Shown: positions 27,441 through 36,628, counted from the stretch's first letter. The stretch: DNA of 64,000 nt from JAAYCI01 sp964370195 (GCA_964370195.1 CAYJIH010000001.1:62001-126000), one strand, 5' to 3'. The notes: generated from the letters alone by a model not told the origin. Made by a program: numbers and translations.

Positions 27441-28213
27441 TGGCAAAGCGCTTAAGTGCCTGTGTTGTGCAGTATGGCGGTGCAGAGGAAACGGCGCAGT
27501 GCCTGCATAGTTTGGAAAAAACAGAGGGTGAAGCTCTGCAAATTTATGTGGTAGACAATGCCTCGCCAGATCATGCGCTGCAAACATTGAAAGACCTTTC
27601 TGTACCCAAAGGGACGATACTCTTGGCCCAAGAGCAGAACAAGGGGTTTGGCGGGGGGCATAATGTTGTTTTGCCACTGCTGAAAAGCAAGTATCATGCG
27701 GTGGTAAACCCGGATATTGTGCTGGAAACCGCAGCCATCACAGAAATGGCAAACTGGATGGATGAGCATCCGGATGTGGTGATTGCCTCGCCGCGGCTTT
27801 TATTTCCAAACAAAGAGCCGCAGTATACAGCGAAGCGAAAACCGGCAGTATTGCCACTTTTGGCACGGCAACTTGGACTTTCTTTTTTAAAGCGCCACGA
27901 AGAGAGATACTTGATGCTGGATAGAGACTTGACACAGCAGCAAGATATAGAGTTTTGCAGTGGTTCCTTTTTTGTAATACGGACAGAGGTGTTTTTGGAA
28001 ATAGGCGGGTTTGATGAGGGCTATTTTATGTATGTTGAAGATGCCGACATCACACAAAAAGCCTTGCAAAAAGGGCGGGCTGTGTATTTGCCACAGGTTT
28101 ATGTTTTACATGCTTGGCACAGAGATGCACACCGTAAACCAAAGCAGTTTTTGTGGCAGCTAAAAAGTATGTTTCGTTATTTTAGAAAATGGGGCTTGCG
28201 CTTACGCTCTTAA
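27440..28213 (+). CDS. Glycosyltransferase family 2 (rhamnosyltransferase-like)
   Basis: 257 residues. GT-A fold: VVQYGG, VVDNASPD, NKGFGGGHN and NPDIVL (metal/nucleotide site), then FFVIRTEVFLEIGGFDEGYF with the acceptor-side motif EDADIT. It resembles rhamnosyltransferases, in keeping with the dTDP-rhamnose genes that follow. The ATG at 27440 overlaps the S41 stop (TGATG); a GTG 3 bases earlier is possible. Donor and acceptor are not proven. Confidence 0.87.
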   Translation: MAKRLSACVVQYGGAEETAQCLHSLEKTEGEALQIYVVDNASPDHALQTLKDLSVPKGTILLAQEQNKGFGGGHNVVLPLLKSKYHAVVNPDIVLETAAITEMANWMDEHPDVVIASPRLLFPNKEPQYTAKRKPAVLPLLARQLGLSFLKRHEERYLMLDRDLTQQQDIEFCSGSFFVIRTEVFLEIGGFDEGYFMYVEDADITQKALQKGRAVYLPQVYVLHAWHRDAHRKPKQFLWQLKSMFRYFRKWGLRLRS

Positions 28214-28251
28214 AAGGGCCTCTAAATTATACAAAGTAGAAGGAGAACGAA

Positions 28252-29145
28252 ATGAAAGGGATTGTATTAGCGGGAGGCGCGGGCACACGTTTGTATCCGT
28301 CCACAATAGCAGTGTCTAAACAAATGCTTACAATTTATGATAAACCGATGATTTATTATCCGGTATCCACTTTGATGCTGGCAGGTGTTCAAGAAATTTT
28401 AATCATTTCTACACCAAACGATTTGCCTGGGTTCCAGCGTTTATTTGGCACAGGTGAAAATTTGGGCGTAAAGTTCTCTTATGCAGTGCAAACAGAGCCA
28501 CGCGGCCTTGCCGACGCTTTTATTGTGGGCGAAGAATTTATTGGGGACGATTCGGTTTGCCTTGTGCTTGGCGACAATATTTTTTATGGCTATGGCTTTA
28601 CACAGCGCTTGCAAAACGCGGCTACGCGCAAAAGCGGTGCTACTGTGTTTGGATACCATGTGGCAAACCCGCGTGAGTTTGGCGTGGTGGAGTTTGACAG
28701 TGAGGGAAATGTTATTTCCATTGAGGAAAAACCGGCCGAGCCCAAAAGCAATTACGCAGTGCCGGGCCTGTATTTTTACGACAACCGTGTGGTGGATATT
28801 GCAAAAAATGTAAAACCATCAGCACGTGGAGAGATTGAAATCACATCGGTGAATAATAAGTATTTAGAACTGGGCGAATTAAAGGTGGAACTGTTTGGCC
28901 GTGGGATGGCCTGGCTAGACACCGGCAACCACCGCGCTATGCAAGACGCCTCGAACTTTGTAGAGGCAGTGCAAACACGCCAAGGTTTATACATTGCGTG
29001 CCTTGAAGAAATTGCATATCGCCAAACGTTTATTTCAAAAGAACAATTGCTACAAAGTGCAAAACAGCTGGAAAAAACGGAGTATGGACAATATTTGTTC
29101 CACATAGCGGAAACCGTTGCACCGGGAAAGTCGCTGGAGGTTTAA
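28252..29145 (+). CDS. rfbA: Glucose-1-phosphate thymidylyltransferase
   Basis: 297 residues making dTDP-glucose from dTTP and glucose-1-phosphate. GGAGTRLYP, KQMLTIYDKPMIYYP, LGDNIFYG and EEKP are all present. AAGGAGAA precedes the ATG. It is the first of three dTDP-rhamnose genes in the order rfbA-rfbD-rfbB; rfbC is absent here. Confidence 0.96.
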   Translation: MKGIVLAGGAGTRLYPSTIAVSKQMLTIYDKPMIYYPVSTLMLAGVQEILIISTPNDLPGFQRLFGTGENLGVKFSYAVQTEPRGLADAFIVGEEFIGDDSVCLVLGDNIFYGYGFTQRLQNAATRKSGATVFGYHVANPREFGVVEFDSEGNVISIEEKPAEPKSNYAVPGLYFYDNRVVDIAKNVKPSARGEIEITSVNNKYLELGELKVELFGRGMAWLDTGNHRAMQDASNFVEAVQTRQGLYIACLEEIAYRQTFISKEQLLQSAKQLEKTEYGQYLFHIAETVAPGKSLEV

Positions 29146-30036
29146 ATGAAACTGCTAATCACAGGGGCGAAAGGCCAATTGGGCAATGAGCTTCTTTTGC
29201 AACTGAAAGAAGGAAAAAGTGCACTTGGGCCCATTCCGGCCACATTAAAAGATGCGCAAGTTTGGGGCATTGATTTAGAAGATGGCGACCTTTCTAACAA
29301 GGAAACGGTGTTTGCACTACTAGAAAAATATCAGCCGGATGTTGTGATAAACTGTGCAGCGTTTACACAGGTGGACCGGTGTGAAAGCGAAAGAGACCTT
29401 GCCTTTGCGGCAAATGCCTTAGCACCACGTAATTTGGCCATGGCGTGCGAAGCAATAGGGGCAAAGCTTGTGCATGTATCTACAGATTATGTGTTTAGTG
29501 GTGCGGCCGAGCGCCCGTTTGACGAAGCAGATTTACCTGCCCCACGCACAGCGTATGGAAGCACCAAATTGCTGGGAGAACAATATGTACAAGCATTTTG
29601 TAGCCGCTGGTTTGTGGCGCGCACAGCATGGCTGTATGGCCGTGTAGGTGGCAATTTTGTGAAAACGGTTTTGAAAATTGTGCGCGACAAAGGCGAAATC
29701 AAAGTGGTACACGACCAAGTGGGGAACCCAACGAATGCCGAGGACTTAGCGCATCATTTATTGTGCATGGCAGCAAGCGAGGAGTATGGCCTGTACCATG
29801 TTACGGGAAATGGCATTTGCTCTTGGTACGATTTGGCAGCAGAATGCGTGCGTCTCGCCGGCCTTCCCGGCACGGTGGCACCGTGTACAACGGAAGAATT
29901 TCCACGTCCGGCTCCACGCCCGGCCTATTCTGCATTGGAACATACGATGTTGCAAAACACAATAGGCGATTCTATGCGCACATGGCAAGAAGCATTGGCA
30001 CCTTATATAGCTGAGTTAAAGGTAGAAGACCTTTAG
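29146..30036 (+). CDS. rfbD: dTDP-4-dehydrorhamnose reductase
   Basis: 296-residue extended SDR. The nucleotide fold GAKGQLGNEL, VNCAAFTQVD, STDYVFSG and the catalytic YGSTKLLGE (YxxxK) are present. It reduces dTDP-4-keto-rhamnose to dTDP-L-rhamnose. The ATG follows the rfbA stop directly, with GGAGGTTTAA as ribosome site. No extra epimerase domain is fused. Confidence 0.95.
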   Translation: MKLLITGAKGQLGNELLLQLKEGKSALGPIPATLKDAQVWGIDLEDGDLSNKETVFALLEKYQPDVVINCAAFTQVDRCESERDLAFAANALAPRNLAMACEAIGAKLVHVSTDYVFSGAAERPFDEADLPAPRTAYGSTKLLGEQYVQAFCSRWFVARTAWLYGRVGGNFVKTVLKIVRDKGEIKVVHDQVGNPTNAEDLAHHLLCMAASEEYGLYHVTGNGICSWYDLAAECVRLAGLPGTVAPCTTEEFPRPAPRPAYSALEHTMLQNTIGDSMRTWQEALAPYIAELKVEDL

Positions 30037-30092
30037 TGCCTGTTTTTGGCCTTGCAAACAATAAACATTAAGTATAAAAAGGCGGTATGATT

Positions 30093-31151
30093 ATGAAAAA
30101 TATTTTGGTTACCGGTGGCGCCGGGTTCATCGGCTCGAATTACGTTCTCTATATGTTGAAAAAATATGAAGATATACGCATTGTAAACTTGGACCAATTA
30201 ACATATGCCGGCAATTTGGAAAACTTGCGCGATATTGAAGGTGATGCACGTCATATCTTTATGCAAGGGGACATTGGAGATACGGCACTTGTTAGCCGCC
30301 TTATGGAAACATATGATATTGAGGCGATTGTTAACTTTGCCGCCGAAAGCCACGTAGACCGTTCGATTGAGGACCCAGACATTTTTGCGAAGACAAACGT
30401 AATGGGAACGGTTAATTTGCTCAACTGTGCACGTGAAGCATGGGAAAATGAGGATGGTAGCTACAAGGCTGGCGTAAAGTTTTTACAAGTAAGCACAGAC
30501 GAAGTATATGGCTCGCTGGGTGATACAGGGTTCTTTACAGAGGAAACACCCATTTGCCCACATTCACCTTATTCGGCCAGCAAGGCATCGGCTGATTTGT
30601 TTGTGATGGCCTGGCACGATACATACGGTTTGCCTGTAAACTTAACGCGTTGCTCGAACAACTACGGTCCTTTCCAGTTCCCAGAAAAATTGATTCCACT
30701 TATGATTCACAATGCTTGCAATAAAAAGGACTTACCTGTGTATGGCGACGGCCTAAATGTGCGCGATTGGCTGTATGTAGAAGACCACTGCAAGGCCATC
30801 GATATGGTGTTGCGCTGCGATAAAATAGGTGAAGTATACAATGTGGGTGGCCACAATGAACGCACCAACATTCAAATTGTACGTAAAGTGATTGGGCTTG
30901 TCAAAGACAAAGTGGATGCCACCGTAAGCGAAGACCTTATTAAATACGTAACAGATCGCAAAGGCCACGACCGCCGCTATGGCATCGACCCGGAAAAAAT
31001 TCGCAGGGAGCTTGGTTGGAGCCCGGATACATGCTTTGAAGATGGCATCGAATTGACCATCCAGTGGTATTTAGACAATGGTGAGTGGCTTGACAGTGTA
31101 ACGAGTGGCTCCTATCGTGATTATTACAACAAAATGTATAGCAACAGATAA
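30093..31151 (+). CDS. rfbB: dTDP-glucose 4,6-dehydratase
   Basis: 352-residue extended SDR converting dTDP-glucose to dTDP-4-keto-6-deoxyglucose with bound NAD. Seen: GGAGFIGSNYV, AAESHVDRSI, STDEVYGSL, catalytic YSASKASADLF and RCSNNYGPFQFPEKLIP. AAGGCGG is 8 bases before the ATG at 30093; an ATG at 30087 is too close. A short inverted repeat (31175-31201) separates it from proB. Confidence 0.96.
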   Translation: MKNILVTGGAGFIGSNYVLYMLKKYEDIRIVNLDQLTYAGNLENLRDIEGDARHIFMQGDIGDTALVSRLMETYDIEAIVNFAAESHVDRSIEDPDIFAKTNVMGTVNLLNCAREAWENEDGSYKAGVKFLQVSTDEVYGSLGDTGFFTEETPICPHSPYSASKASADLFVMAWHDTYGLPVNLTRCSNNYGPFQFPEKLIPLMIHNACNKKDLPVYGDGLNVRDWLYVEDHCKAIDMVLRCDKIGEVYNVGGHNERTNIQIVRKVIGLVKDKVDATVSEDLIKYVTDRKGHDRRYGIDPEKIRRELGWSPDTCFEDGIELTIQWYLDNGEWLDSVTSGSYRDYYNKMYSNR

Positions 31152-31235
31152 AAATACAAAAAGCAATATACAAATTGTAGTGTACACAGAAAAAACTACA
31201 AAAACAAATAAGGGTTGCTTAGAAAGGGAACTTTG

Positions 31236-32027
31236 ATGCGCGTTGTGGTTAAAATTGGAACGTCCACCATCACCCATGAAAGTGGCCAGTTGAATATTCG
31301 CCGCATGGAGCTTTTGTGCAAAACTTTGGCAGATTTACAAAATGCAGGGCATGAGATGTTGGTGGTGTCTTCGGCGGCCATTGCCATGGGTGTGGGGAAG
31401 CTTCGTTTAAAAGAGCGCCCTACAGACATTCCAAGCCGCCAGGCAGCTGCGGCAGTTGGCCAGTGCGAGCTAATGCATATTTATGATAGGCATTTTGTGC
31501 ATCATGGCCATGTGGCAGCACAAATTTTGTTAACGGCAGAGGATATTCATAGCGCAGACAGACGTCGTAACTTAGAGGCCACCTTGTTTCGGCTTTTGGA
31601 GTTTGGTGTGATTCCGGTGCTAAATGAAAACGATAGTGTGGCAACGGCAGAGCTTGAAGGCGGTGTTATTGGAGACAATGACACACTGAGTGCTGAGGTG
31701 GCTATTTTGGCAAACGCCGACCTTTTGGTGATGCTGACAGATATTGATGGGTTGTATACAGGCGACCCACGAAAAGAAGATGACGCTGCCTTGATTCCGT
31801 TGGTGCACACAGTAAGCGATTCTTTGATGGAGAGTGCAGGCGGTGGTGGCACGCAATTTTCAACAGGCGGCATGGTAACAAAACTTAAAGCGGCCAGAAT
31901 GTTAGAAAAAGAAGGCATTGATCTTGTTATTACAAACGGCCAAAACCCCGAATGCTTGTATCAAGTGCTGGAAGAAGAGCCGGTTGGCACATATTTTGCC
32001 TTTGCAAAAGAGAAGGGTGCACAATGA
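31236..32027 (+). CDS. proB: Glutamate 5-kinase, short form without PUA domain
   Basis: 263-residue amino-acid kinase (AAK) domain phosphorylating glutamate for proline synthesis. VVKIGTSTIT, VSSAAIAMG, NENDSVA and LLVMLTDIDGLYT are present. It lacks the C-terminal PUA domain of the 367-residue E. coli enzyme, as in many Firmicutes. GAAAGGGAA is 5 bases before the ATG at 31236. The stop overlaps proA. Confidence 0.95.
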   Translation: MRVVVKIGTSTITHESGQLNIRRMELLCKTLADLQNAGHEMLVVSSAAIAMGVGKLRLKERPTDIPSRQAAAAVGQCELMHIYDRHFVHHGHVAAQILLTAEDIHSADRRRNLEATLFRLLEFGVIPVLNENDSVATAELEGGVIGDNDTLSAEVAILANADLLVMLTDIDGLYTGDPRKEDDAALIPLVHTVSDSLMESAGGGGTQFSTGGMVTKLKAARMLEKEGIDLVITNGQNPECLYQVLEEEPVGTYFAFAKEKGAQ

Positions 32028-33268
32028 TGGATATGCAAACAATGTTACAAGCAGCTGTGCGTGCAAAGCAGGCATACGCACGTACAGAGGAGTCAATGCG
32101 CAGCGATGCACTGGAACGCATTGCCAACGCTTTGCTAAGCGCAAAGCAAGATATTTTGCAGGCGAATGCAGAGGACTTAGAAAATGCGCGTGGAAATATT
32201 GCCGATGTGATGCTGGACCGTTTGCGTCTTACCGAAAAACGCATTGAAGAAATGGCAGCCGGTGTGCGCGAGGTGCGCAACTTAAAAAGCCCCTTAGGAA
32301 TGGTGGAACAGCGTCACCGAACAGAAAATGGCATGGATATAGAAAAAGTGCGTGTGCCCATGGGTGTGGTGGCAATTATTTACGAAAGCCGCCCGAACGT
32401 AACAACTGATGCAGCGGTGTTGTGTTTACGTAGTGGCAATGTTTGTATTTTACGCGGTGGCAGTGAAGCCATCCGCACCAATTTGGTGCTTAGCCAACTG
32501 ATGCGCCGTGCCTTGCAGGAGGCAGGCTTGCCGCAAGATGCCGTTCAACTTGTGGCAGACACCTCACGCGACAGTGCAAAGGCTCTTATGGAAGCGCGTG
32601 GTTATGTGGATTTATTGATTCCACGTGGCGGAAAAGGGCTGATTAAGGCTGTGGTGGAAGGGGCACGTGGGGTGCCGGTGATAGAAACCGGCTCTGGCAT
32701 TTGCCATGTATATGTGGACAAAGAGGCAGACCTTTCTATGGCAGAACAGTTGCTTTTTAATGCCAAAGTGCAAAGGCCAAGTGTTTGTAATTCAGCCGAG
32801 GTATGTCTTGTGCATCGTGATGTGGCAGATGTGTTTTTGCCAAAGGCGGCAGAACGGCTGCAAAATGCAGGGGTGGAACTTCGGCTTGACAGCCGTGCCC
32901 GTGAAATTGTGCAGGGAAAACAGGCCACAAAAGAAGACTTTGATACAGAATACAACGATTATATTTTGGCTGTGGCTGTTGTGGATGGCTTAGATGATGC
33001 AATAGAACACATCAATGTGCATTCCACAGGTCATAGTGATTTGATTGTTACACAAAACAAACAAAGGGCCGCACTTTTTACGAGCCTTGTAGACAGCGCA
33101 GCAGTGTATGTGAATGCGTCCACGCGGTTTACAGATGGCGGGCAGTTTGGCCTTGGTTGCGAAATTGGCATTTCCACACAAAAATTGGGCGCACGCGGGC
33201 CAATGGGCTTGTATGAGTTGACAAGTTATAAATATGTGATTCAAGGAAGCGGGCAAATTCGCGAATAA
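32024..33268 (+). CDS. proA: Gamma-glutamyl phosphate reductase
   Basis: 414-residue ALDH-fold enzyme reducing glutamyl-5-phosphate to the semialdehyde. Seen: YESRPNVTTDA, LRGGSEAIRTN, the catalytic Cys in AKVQRPSVCNSAE, and FTDGGQFGLGCEIGIST. Overlaps proB (ATGA), with AGAAGGGTG upstream. No proC lies nearby, so proline synthesis is completed elsewhere. Confidence 0.96.
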   Translation: MMDMQTMLQAAVRAKQAYARTEESMRSDALERIANALLSAKQDILQANAEDLENARGNIADVMLDRLRLTEKRIEEMAAGVREVRNLKSPLGMVEQRHRTENGMDIEKVRVPMGVVAIIYESRPNVTTDAAVLCLRSGNVCILRGGSEAIRTNLVLSQLMRRALQEAGLPQDAVQLVADTSRDSAKALMEARGYVDLLIPRGGKGLIKAVVEGARGVPVIETGSGICHVYVDKEADLSMAEQLLFNAKVQRPSVCNSAEVCLVHRDVADVFLPKAAERLQNAGVELRLDSRAREIVQGKQATKEDFDTEYNDYILAVAVVDGLDDAIEHINVHSTGHSDLIVTQNKQRAALFTSLVDSAAVYVNASTRFTDGGQFGLGCEIGISTQKLGARGPMGLYELTSYKYVIQGSGQIRE

Positions 33269-33305
33269 CGGCAGAAAGAAAAAAGAACAGCCAGAGAGGA
33301 ACAGC

Positions 33306-34226
33306 ATGGCGAACGAGAACAAACCGATTAAAAAAAGTGAACCGGACAGAGAGGCCATTAGGAGATCAAAAGAGGAAAAAGCACGTCGTTCGCGCAGACG
33401 TTTGCGCCAAGCGGTGGGCGTTGCCATGTCTGTTTTGATGGTTGTGGGTGTTGTAAGCATTGTTCAGTTTGCAATAGAAACCGTGCAAACGAGTAGCGTG
33501 GTGGACACCAGCGAAACCGAATATTACGAGCAATTGTTGATGCCAATGGTTTGGTTTGACCAACTTCCGTTTGAATCGCTAGAACAGGCAGACCCCAATG
33601 CCATTAAACAGGAAATTATTTGGGGTGTGCTAAATGAACTGGATGAGGCAGTGGAGTACAACGATTTGGGCCAACCACTGGTGCCGGCAGCAGAGATGGA
33701 TTTATATGCGGCAGAGCTGTTTGGCACGGAATATAAGCTAGTACACGAATCGTTTGACGACCCAGTGCAGCAGCTTAGTTATGAGTATGATCCGCAGACC
33801 AACATGTATGCGGCCACAGCAACGGGCTTAAATGCACAGTATGTGGGTACAGTGGTGGAGGTAGAGGAACTAAGCGGTGGCATATTGCGCGTAACAATGG
33901 GATATGTGAGCAATTTTGGAAGCAACAATGAGCTGATTACAACACCTGATTTTGATAACCCGTCGAAGTACATGGATTATTTCTTCCGCAGAGACGGCAA
34001 TGAGTATTATCTATATGCATTGCGCCCGAACACACAGTTTGTTCCGGACGAGCCGGCAGAAGAAGAGGTGCAAGAAACACAAGCGCAAGAAGAAATGACG
34101 GCAGAGGTGATGCTCACGTCATCTATGGTGATAGAGGGCGATAGTGTGGCGCAAGATGAGACGGATACAAGCGTTGTAAGTGACACGAGTATTGTAGAAG
34201 ACGCATCGAATGCAGACAGCGAATAG
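33306..34226 (+). CDS. Membrane-anchored protein of unknown function
   Basis: Not recognised. 306 residues: a very basic cytoplasmic N-terminus (about 1-36, RRSKEEKARRSRRRLRQ), one membrane segment (about 37-60), an extracellular domain of about 190 residues, and an acidic, Ser/Thr-rich low-complexity tail (EEEVQETQAQEEM and on). The charge layout predicts an N-in, C-out anchor. GAGGAA precedes the ATG. It lies 37 bases after proA and probably shares its transcript. Confidence 0.7.
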   Translation: MANENKPIKKSEPDREAIRRSKEEKARRSRRRLRQAVGVAMSVLMVVGVVSIVQFAIETVQTSSVVDTSETEYYEQLLMPMVWFDQLPFESLEQADPNAIKQEIIWGVLNELDEAVEYNDLGQPLVPAAEMDLYAAELFGTEYKLVHESFDDPVQQLSYEYDPQTNMYAATATGLNAQYVGTVVEVEELSGGILRVTMGYVSNFGSNNELITTPDFDNPSKYMDYFFRRDGNEYYLYALRPNTQFVPDEPAEEEVQETQAQEEMTAEVMLTSSMVIEGDSVAQDETDTSVVSDTSIVEDASNADSE

Positions 34227-34262
34227 GAATGAATTGCCGGTGTGAATAAGAGGAGAGTGTAA

Positions 34263-34679
34263 ATGCGAAAAGCGTGGCGTTTGGGGACGACGGTTGTTAT
34301 TGCATATATGGTGTATAACAATGTGCAAATGCTTATGCAAATGCCGGTGGAACAATGGGCGCTATCACAATGGTTGATGGTGTTGGTGTCGGTGGGGCTT
34401 GTGGCCGCCGGCGGGCTTTTGCTGTGGCAGTTGTGGCAAGATAGGAAAAAAGATAAAGCGGAAGAGGCACAGCAAACAGCCGAAAAGTGGGAAAAGCTAG
34501 AAATGTGTGAACAAAATGACACTGACGAGGACCTGATTGATGTGCCGGACAACAGCAGTATGAGCGATGCAGAGGGACGCGCAATGGAGCGCGAACTGCA
34601 AGCGCTTGATGAACTGGATGAGATCGATAAAAAAGAGAGTATTGCAGATGTATCGGATGAAAAAAGAGAAGATGAATAA
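34263..34679 (+). CDS. Small membrane protein with acidic cytoplasmic tail
   Basis: Not recognised. 138 residues: two hydrophobic segments (about 8-24 and 38-58), then a Lys/Glu-rich, probably helical or coiled tail ending KREDE. AAGAGGAGAG is 6 bases before the ATG. It follows the previous unknown gene after 36 bases and ends before the terminator at 34722, so the two unknowns and proBA look like one transcription unit. Confidence 0.65.
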   Translation: MRKAWRLGTTVVIAYMVYNNVQMLMQMPVEQWALSQWLMVLVSVGLVAAGGLLLWQLWQDRKKDKAEEAQQTAEKWEKLEMCEQNDTDEDLIDVPDNSSMSDAEGRAMERELQALDELDEIDKKESIADVSDEKREDE

Positions 34680-34721
34680 TACCGCTTTTTTATGTTGCCG
34701 GTTATAAAATTTTGTTTGAAT

Positions 34722-34776
34722 AAAAAAAGTCGCTACAGAATTGTATCATGTTTACGATTCTGTAGCGACTTTTTTA
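34722..34776. terminator. Strong bidirectional terminator
   Basis: GTCGCTACAGAAT / ATTCTGTAGCGAC stem (13 bp), 15-base loop, A run before and T run after. It ends the proBA unit (+) and yjbQ (-). Confidence 0.9.
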
Positions 34777-34785
34777 GCTTACCTA

Positions 34786-35202
34786 TTATTCCCCAATGAT
34801 TTTTATCAGAACCCTTTTTGTGCGTTTTCCGTCTAGTTCATAGTAAAAAATTTGTTCCCATGTACCGAAATCCAGCTGGCCGTTTGTAATAGCCACCACA
34901 CTTTCGCGCCCCATAATCGTGCGCTTGAGGTGGGCATCTGCGTTGTCTTCGTAACCGTTATGCTGATACTGTTCGTACGGTTTTTCAGGTGCCAGTGCTT
35001 CAAGCCAGCGTTCGTAATCGGCATGCAAACCACTTTCATCATCGTTGATGAAGACACTGGCGGTGATGTTCATTGCGTTGATCAGTGCGAGGCCTTCCCG
35101 GACGCCACTTTCTTTTATGGCTGCTGTCACATCGGGGGTGATGTTTACAAGACAGCGACGGTGTGGAAGCTGGAAATGGAGTTCTTTTCGATAGCTTTTC
35201 AT
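34786..35202 (-). CDS. yjbQ: YjbQ/UPF0047 family protein, long type
   Basis: 138 residues. ITASVFINDDESGLHADYE, EDNADAHLKRTIMG and DFGTWEQIFYYELDGKR match the UPF0047 (YjbQ) fold, some members of which have thiamine-phosphate synthase activity. The position usually held by a conserved His before ITAS is Asn45 here. The ATG at 35202 has GAGGTG 6 bases upstream; a GTG at 35211 overlaps that site. A second, shorter paralogue is at 53076. Confidence 0.85.
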   Translation of the reverse strand: MKSYRKELHFQLPHRRCLVNITPDVTAAIKESGVREGLALINAMNITASVFINDDESGLHADYERWLEALAPEKPYEQYQHNGYEDNADAHLKRTIMGRESVVAITNGQLDFGTWEQIFYYELDGKRTKRVLIKIIGE

Positions 35203-35320
35203 ATAATTCACCTCAAAATTTTAAAAAAAATGTCAAAAAATAATAAAAAAATTGCGCAAGTTGCATAGGAAACATGAACAATTTGACATGTAATTTGCAC
35301 AAATTTATCGCGAAAAATTC

Positions 35321-35349
35321 TTTACATTTCACAGTACGTGTGCTATAAT
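35321..35349 (+). promoter_or_regulatory. Promoter of the cold-shock gene
   Basis: -35 TTTACA (35321-35326), 17-base spacer, -10 TATAAT (35344-35349). It implies a leader of about 127 bases, long for a 70-codon gene, with a small CATGA...TCATG hairpin near 35400-35416. Confidence 0.75.
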
Positions 35350-35483
35350 CATACCAGTGTTTTGAATGTACGACCCTGATCTCACGCTATGCTGTGTGTC
35401 ATGAGTTCGTTTCATGAACATTGCCAAGTGTGATTTTTTTTCGCAACAGGAGAAATGCTAATCTTATAAGGAGGTATCTTTGC

Positions 35484-35696
35484 ATGAATAAAGGTACTGT
35501 TAAATGGTTCAACGAAAGCAAGGGCTACGGATTCATCTCCAACGATGAAGGCGGAGATGACGTATTTGTGCATTTCTCTAGCATCATGGTTGATGGCTTC
35601 AAGACTTTGTCTGAGGGCCAACAAGTGGTGTATGATGTGGAGCAGGATCCCAAAAACAGCGAGAAACTGCGTGCCATCAATGTGCAACCCGTCTAA
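35484..35696 (+). CDS. Cold-shock domain protein
   Basis: 70-residue single OB fold. RNP1-type KGYGFISND and RNP2-type DVFVHFSSI bind single-stranded RNA/DNA as an RNA chaperone. AAGGAGGT lies 7 bases before the ATG. Monocistronic, between its own promoter and a terminator. The long leader suggests post-transcriptional control as in csp genes of other bacteria (inference). Confidence 0.95.
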   Translation: MNKGTVKWFNESKGYGFISNDEGGDDVFVHFSSIMVDGFKTLSEGQQVVYDVEQDPKNSEKLRAINVQPV

Positions 35697-35721
35697 TTTT
35701 TAGTTGCGATACTAAATTAGC

Positions 35722-35746
35722 AAAAACCGCCGCAAGGCGGTTTTTT
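35722..35746 (+). terminator. Terminator of the cold-shock gene
   Basis: AAAAACCGCC / GGCGGTTTTT with GCAA tetraloop and T run. It could also serve the convergent rsmA gene. Confidence 0.88.
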
Positions 35747-35773
35747 GTTTGCAATTTTTAAAAGTGTATGGCA

Positions 35774-36628
35774 TCAATCGAACAAAAGAGCACGCAAAGA
35801 TAAAAAATTGTCAAGCGTCATGGCCTCTGGGCGGATGGTGGGGGAAAGGTTTAATTTGGCCAATGCGTCTGTTACATCTTGTTTTGAAACAGATACATTT
35901 TGCGAAAGGGCATTGACCAGTGTTTTGCGTCGCTGAGAAAACCCGGCCCGAATGAGCGAAAACAATTGTTTTTCTGCTTGGCTATTGGCGCTAAGAGCGG
36001 TGTTTTGCCGGATGTCCAGCTGGATAACAGCACTTGTTACTTTAGGTGGGGGATAGAAACTGCCTGGCTTCACTGTAAAGCAGCGCCGTGGTGTGGCATA
36101 GTAATGCACGGCATATGAGATAGCACCGGCATCACGGCTGCCAGGGGCGGCGCAGATGCGGTCTGCTGCTTCTTTTTGAACCATTACAGTAAGGCGTGTA
36201 AGCGCAAAGCGTTCTTCAAGCAACTTCATCAAGATGGGGCTAGTGATGTTGTACGGCAAGTTGGCACAAAGCATGGCAGGCCCATCGAATTGCTGCAACA
36301 AGGCGGCAATATCCAGCTTTAAAATGTCTCCTTGCACAACATCAACATTGCGAGCATGAGAAAGTGTTTTTTCCAAAACAGGTAAAAGACGTTTGTCTAA
36401 CTCTACAGCAATCACACGGTTTGCACGTGCAGAAAGTTCCTGCGTTAGTGTGCCAATTCCGGGGCCGATTTCCAGCACATTTGTTGTTTCATTTACATCG
36501 GCTTCATCACACAGTTTTGGGCAAACACTGGGGTTAATTAAAAAATTTTGCCCAAACCCTTTGCTGGGCTGAATGTGAAATTCGCTACAAATAGAGCGTA
36601 TCGTGGAGAGATCGGTTAGTTTGTTCAC
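35774..36628 (-). CDS. rsmA: 16S rRNA (adenine-1518/1519) dimethyltransferase
   Basis: 284 residues. FGQNFLINP, the SAM-binding LEIGPGIGTLT, DILKLD and the catalytic NLPYNITSPI match KsgA/RsmA, which dimethylates two adenines at the end of 16S rRNA helix 45. The start is GTG at 36628: AAAGGAGTG lies 7 bases upstream, inside what would be the N-terminus of a frame opening at ATG 36655. Confidence 0.94.
   Translation of the reverse strand: MNKLTDLSTIRSICSEFHIQPSKGFGQNFLINPSVCPKLCDEADVNETTNVLEIGPGIGTLTQELSARANRVIAVELDKRLLPVLEKTLSHARNVDVVQGDILKLDIAALLQQFDGPAMLCANLPYNITSPILMKLLEERFALTRLTVMVQKEAADRICAAPGSRDAGAISYAVHYYATPRRCFTVKPGSFYPPPKVTSAVIQLDIRQNTALSANSQAEKQLFSLIRAGFSQRRKTLVNALSQNVSVSKQDVTDALAKLNLSPTIRPEAMTLDNFLSLRALLFD

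Noticed and set aside
29146..30036. RfbD as a fusion that includes the missing epimerase RfbC
   Set aside because: 296 residues is the length of RfbD alone and no cupin-type epimerase motif is present.
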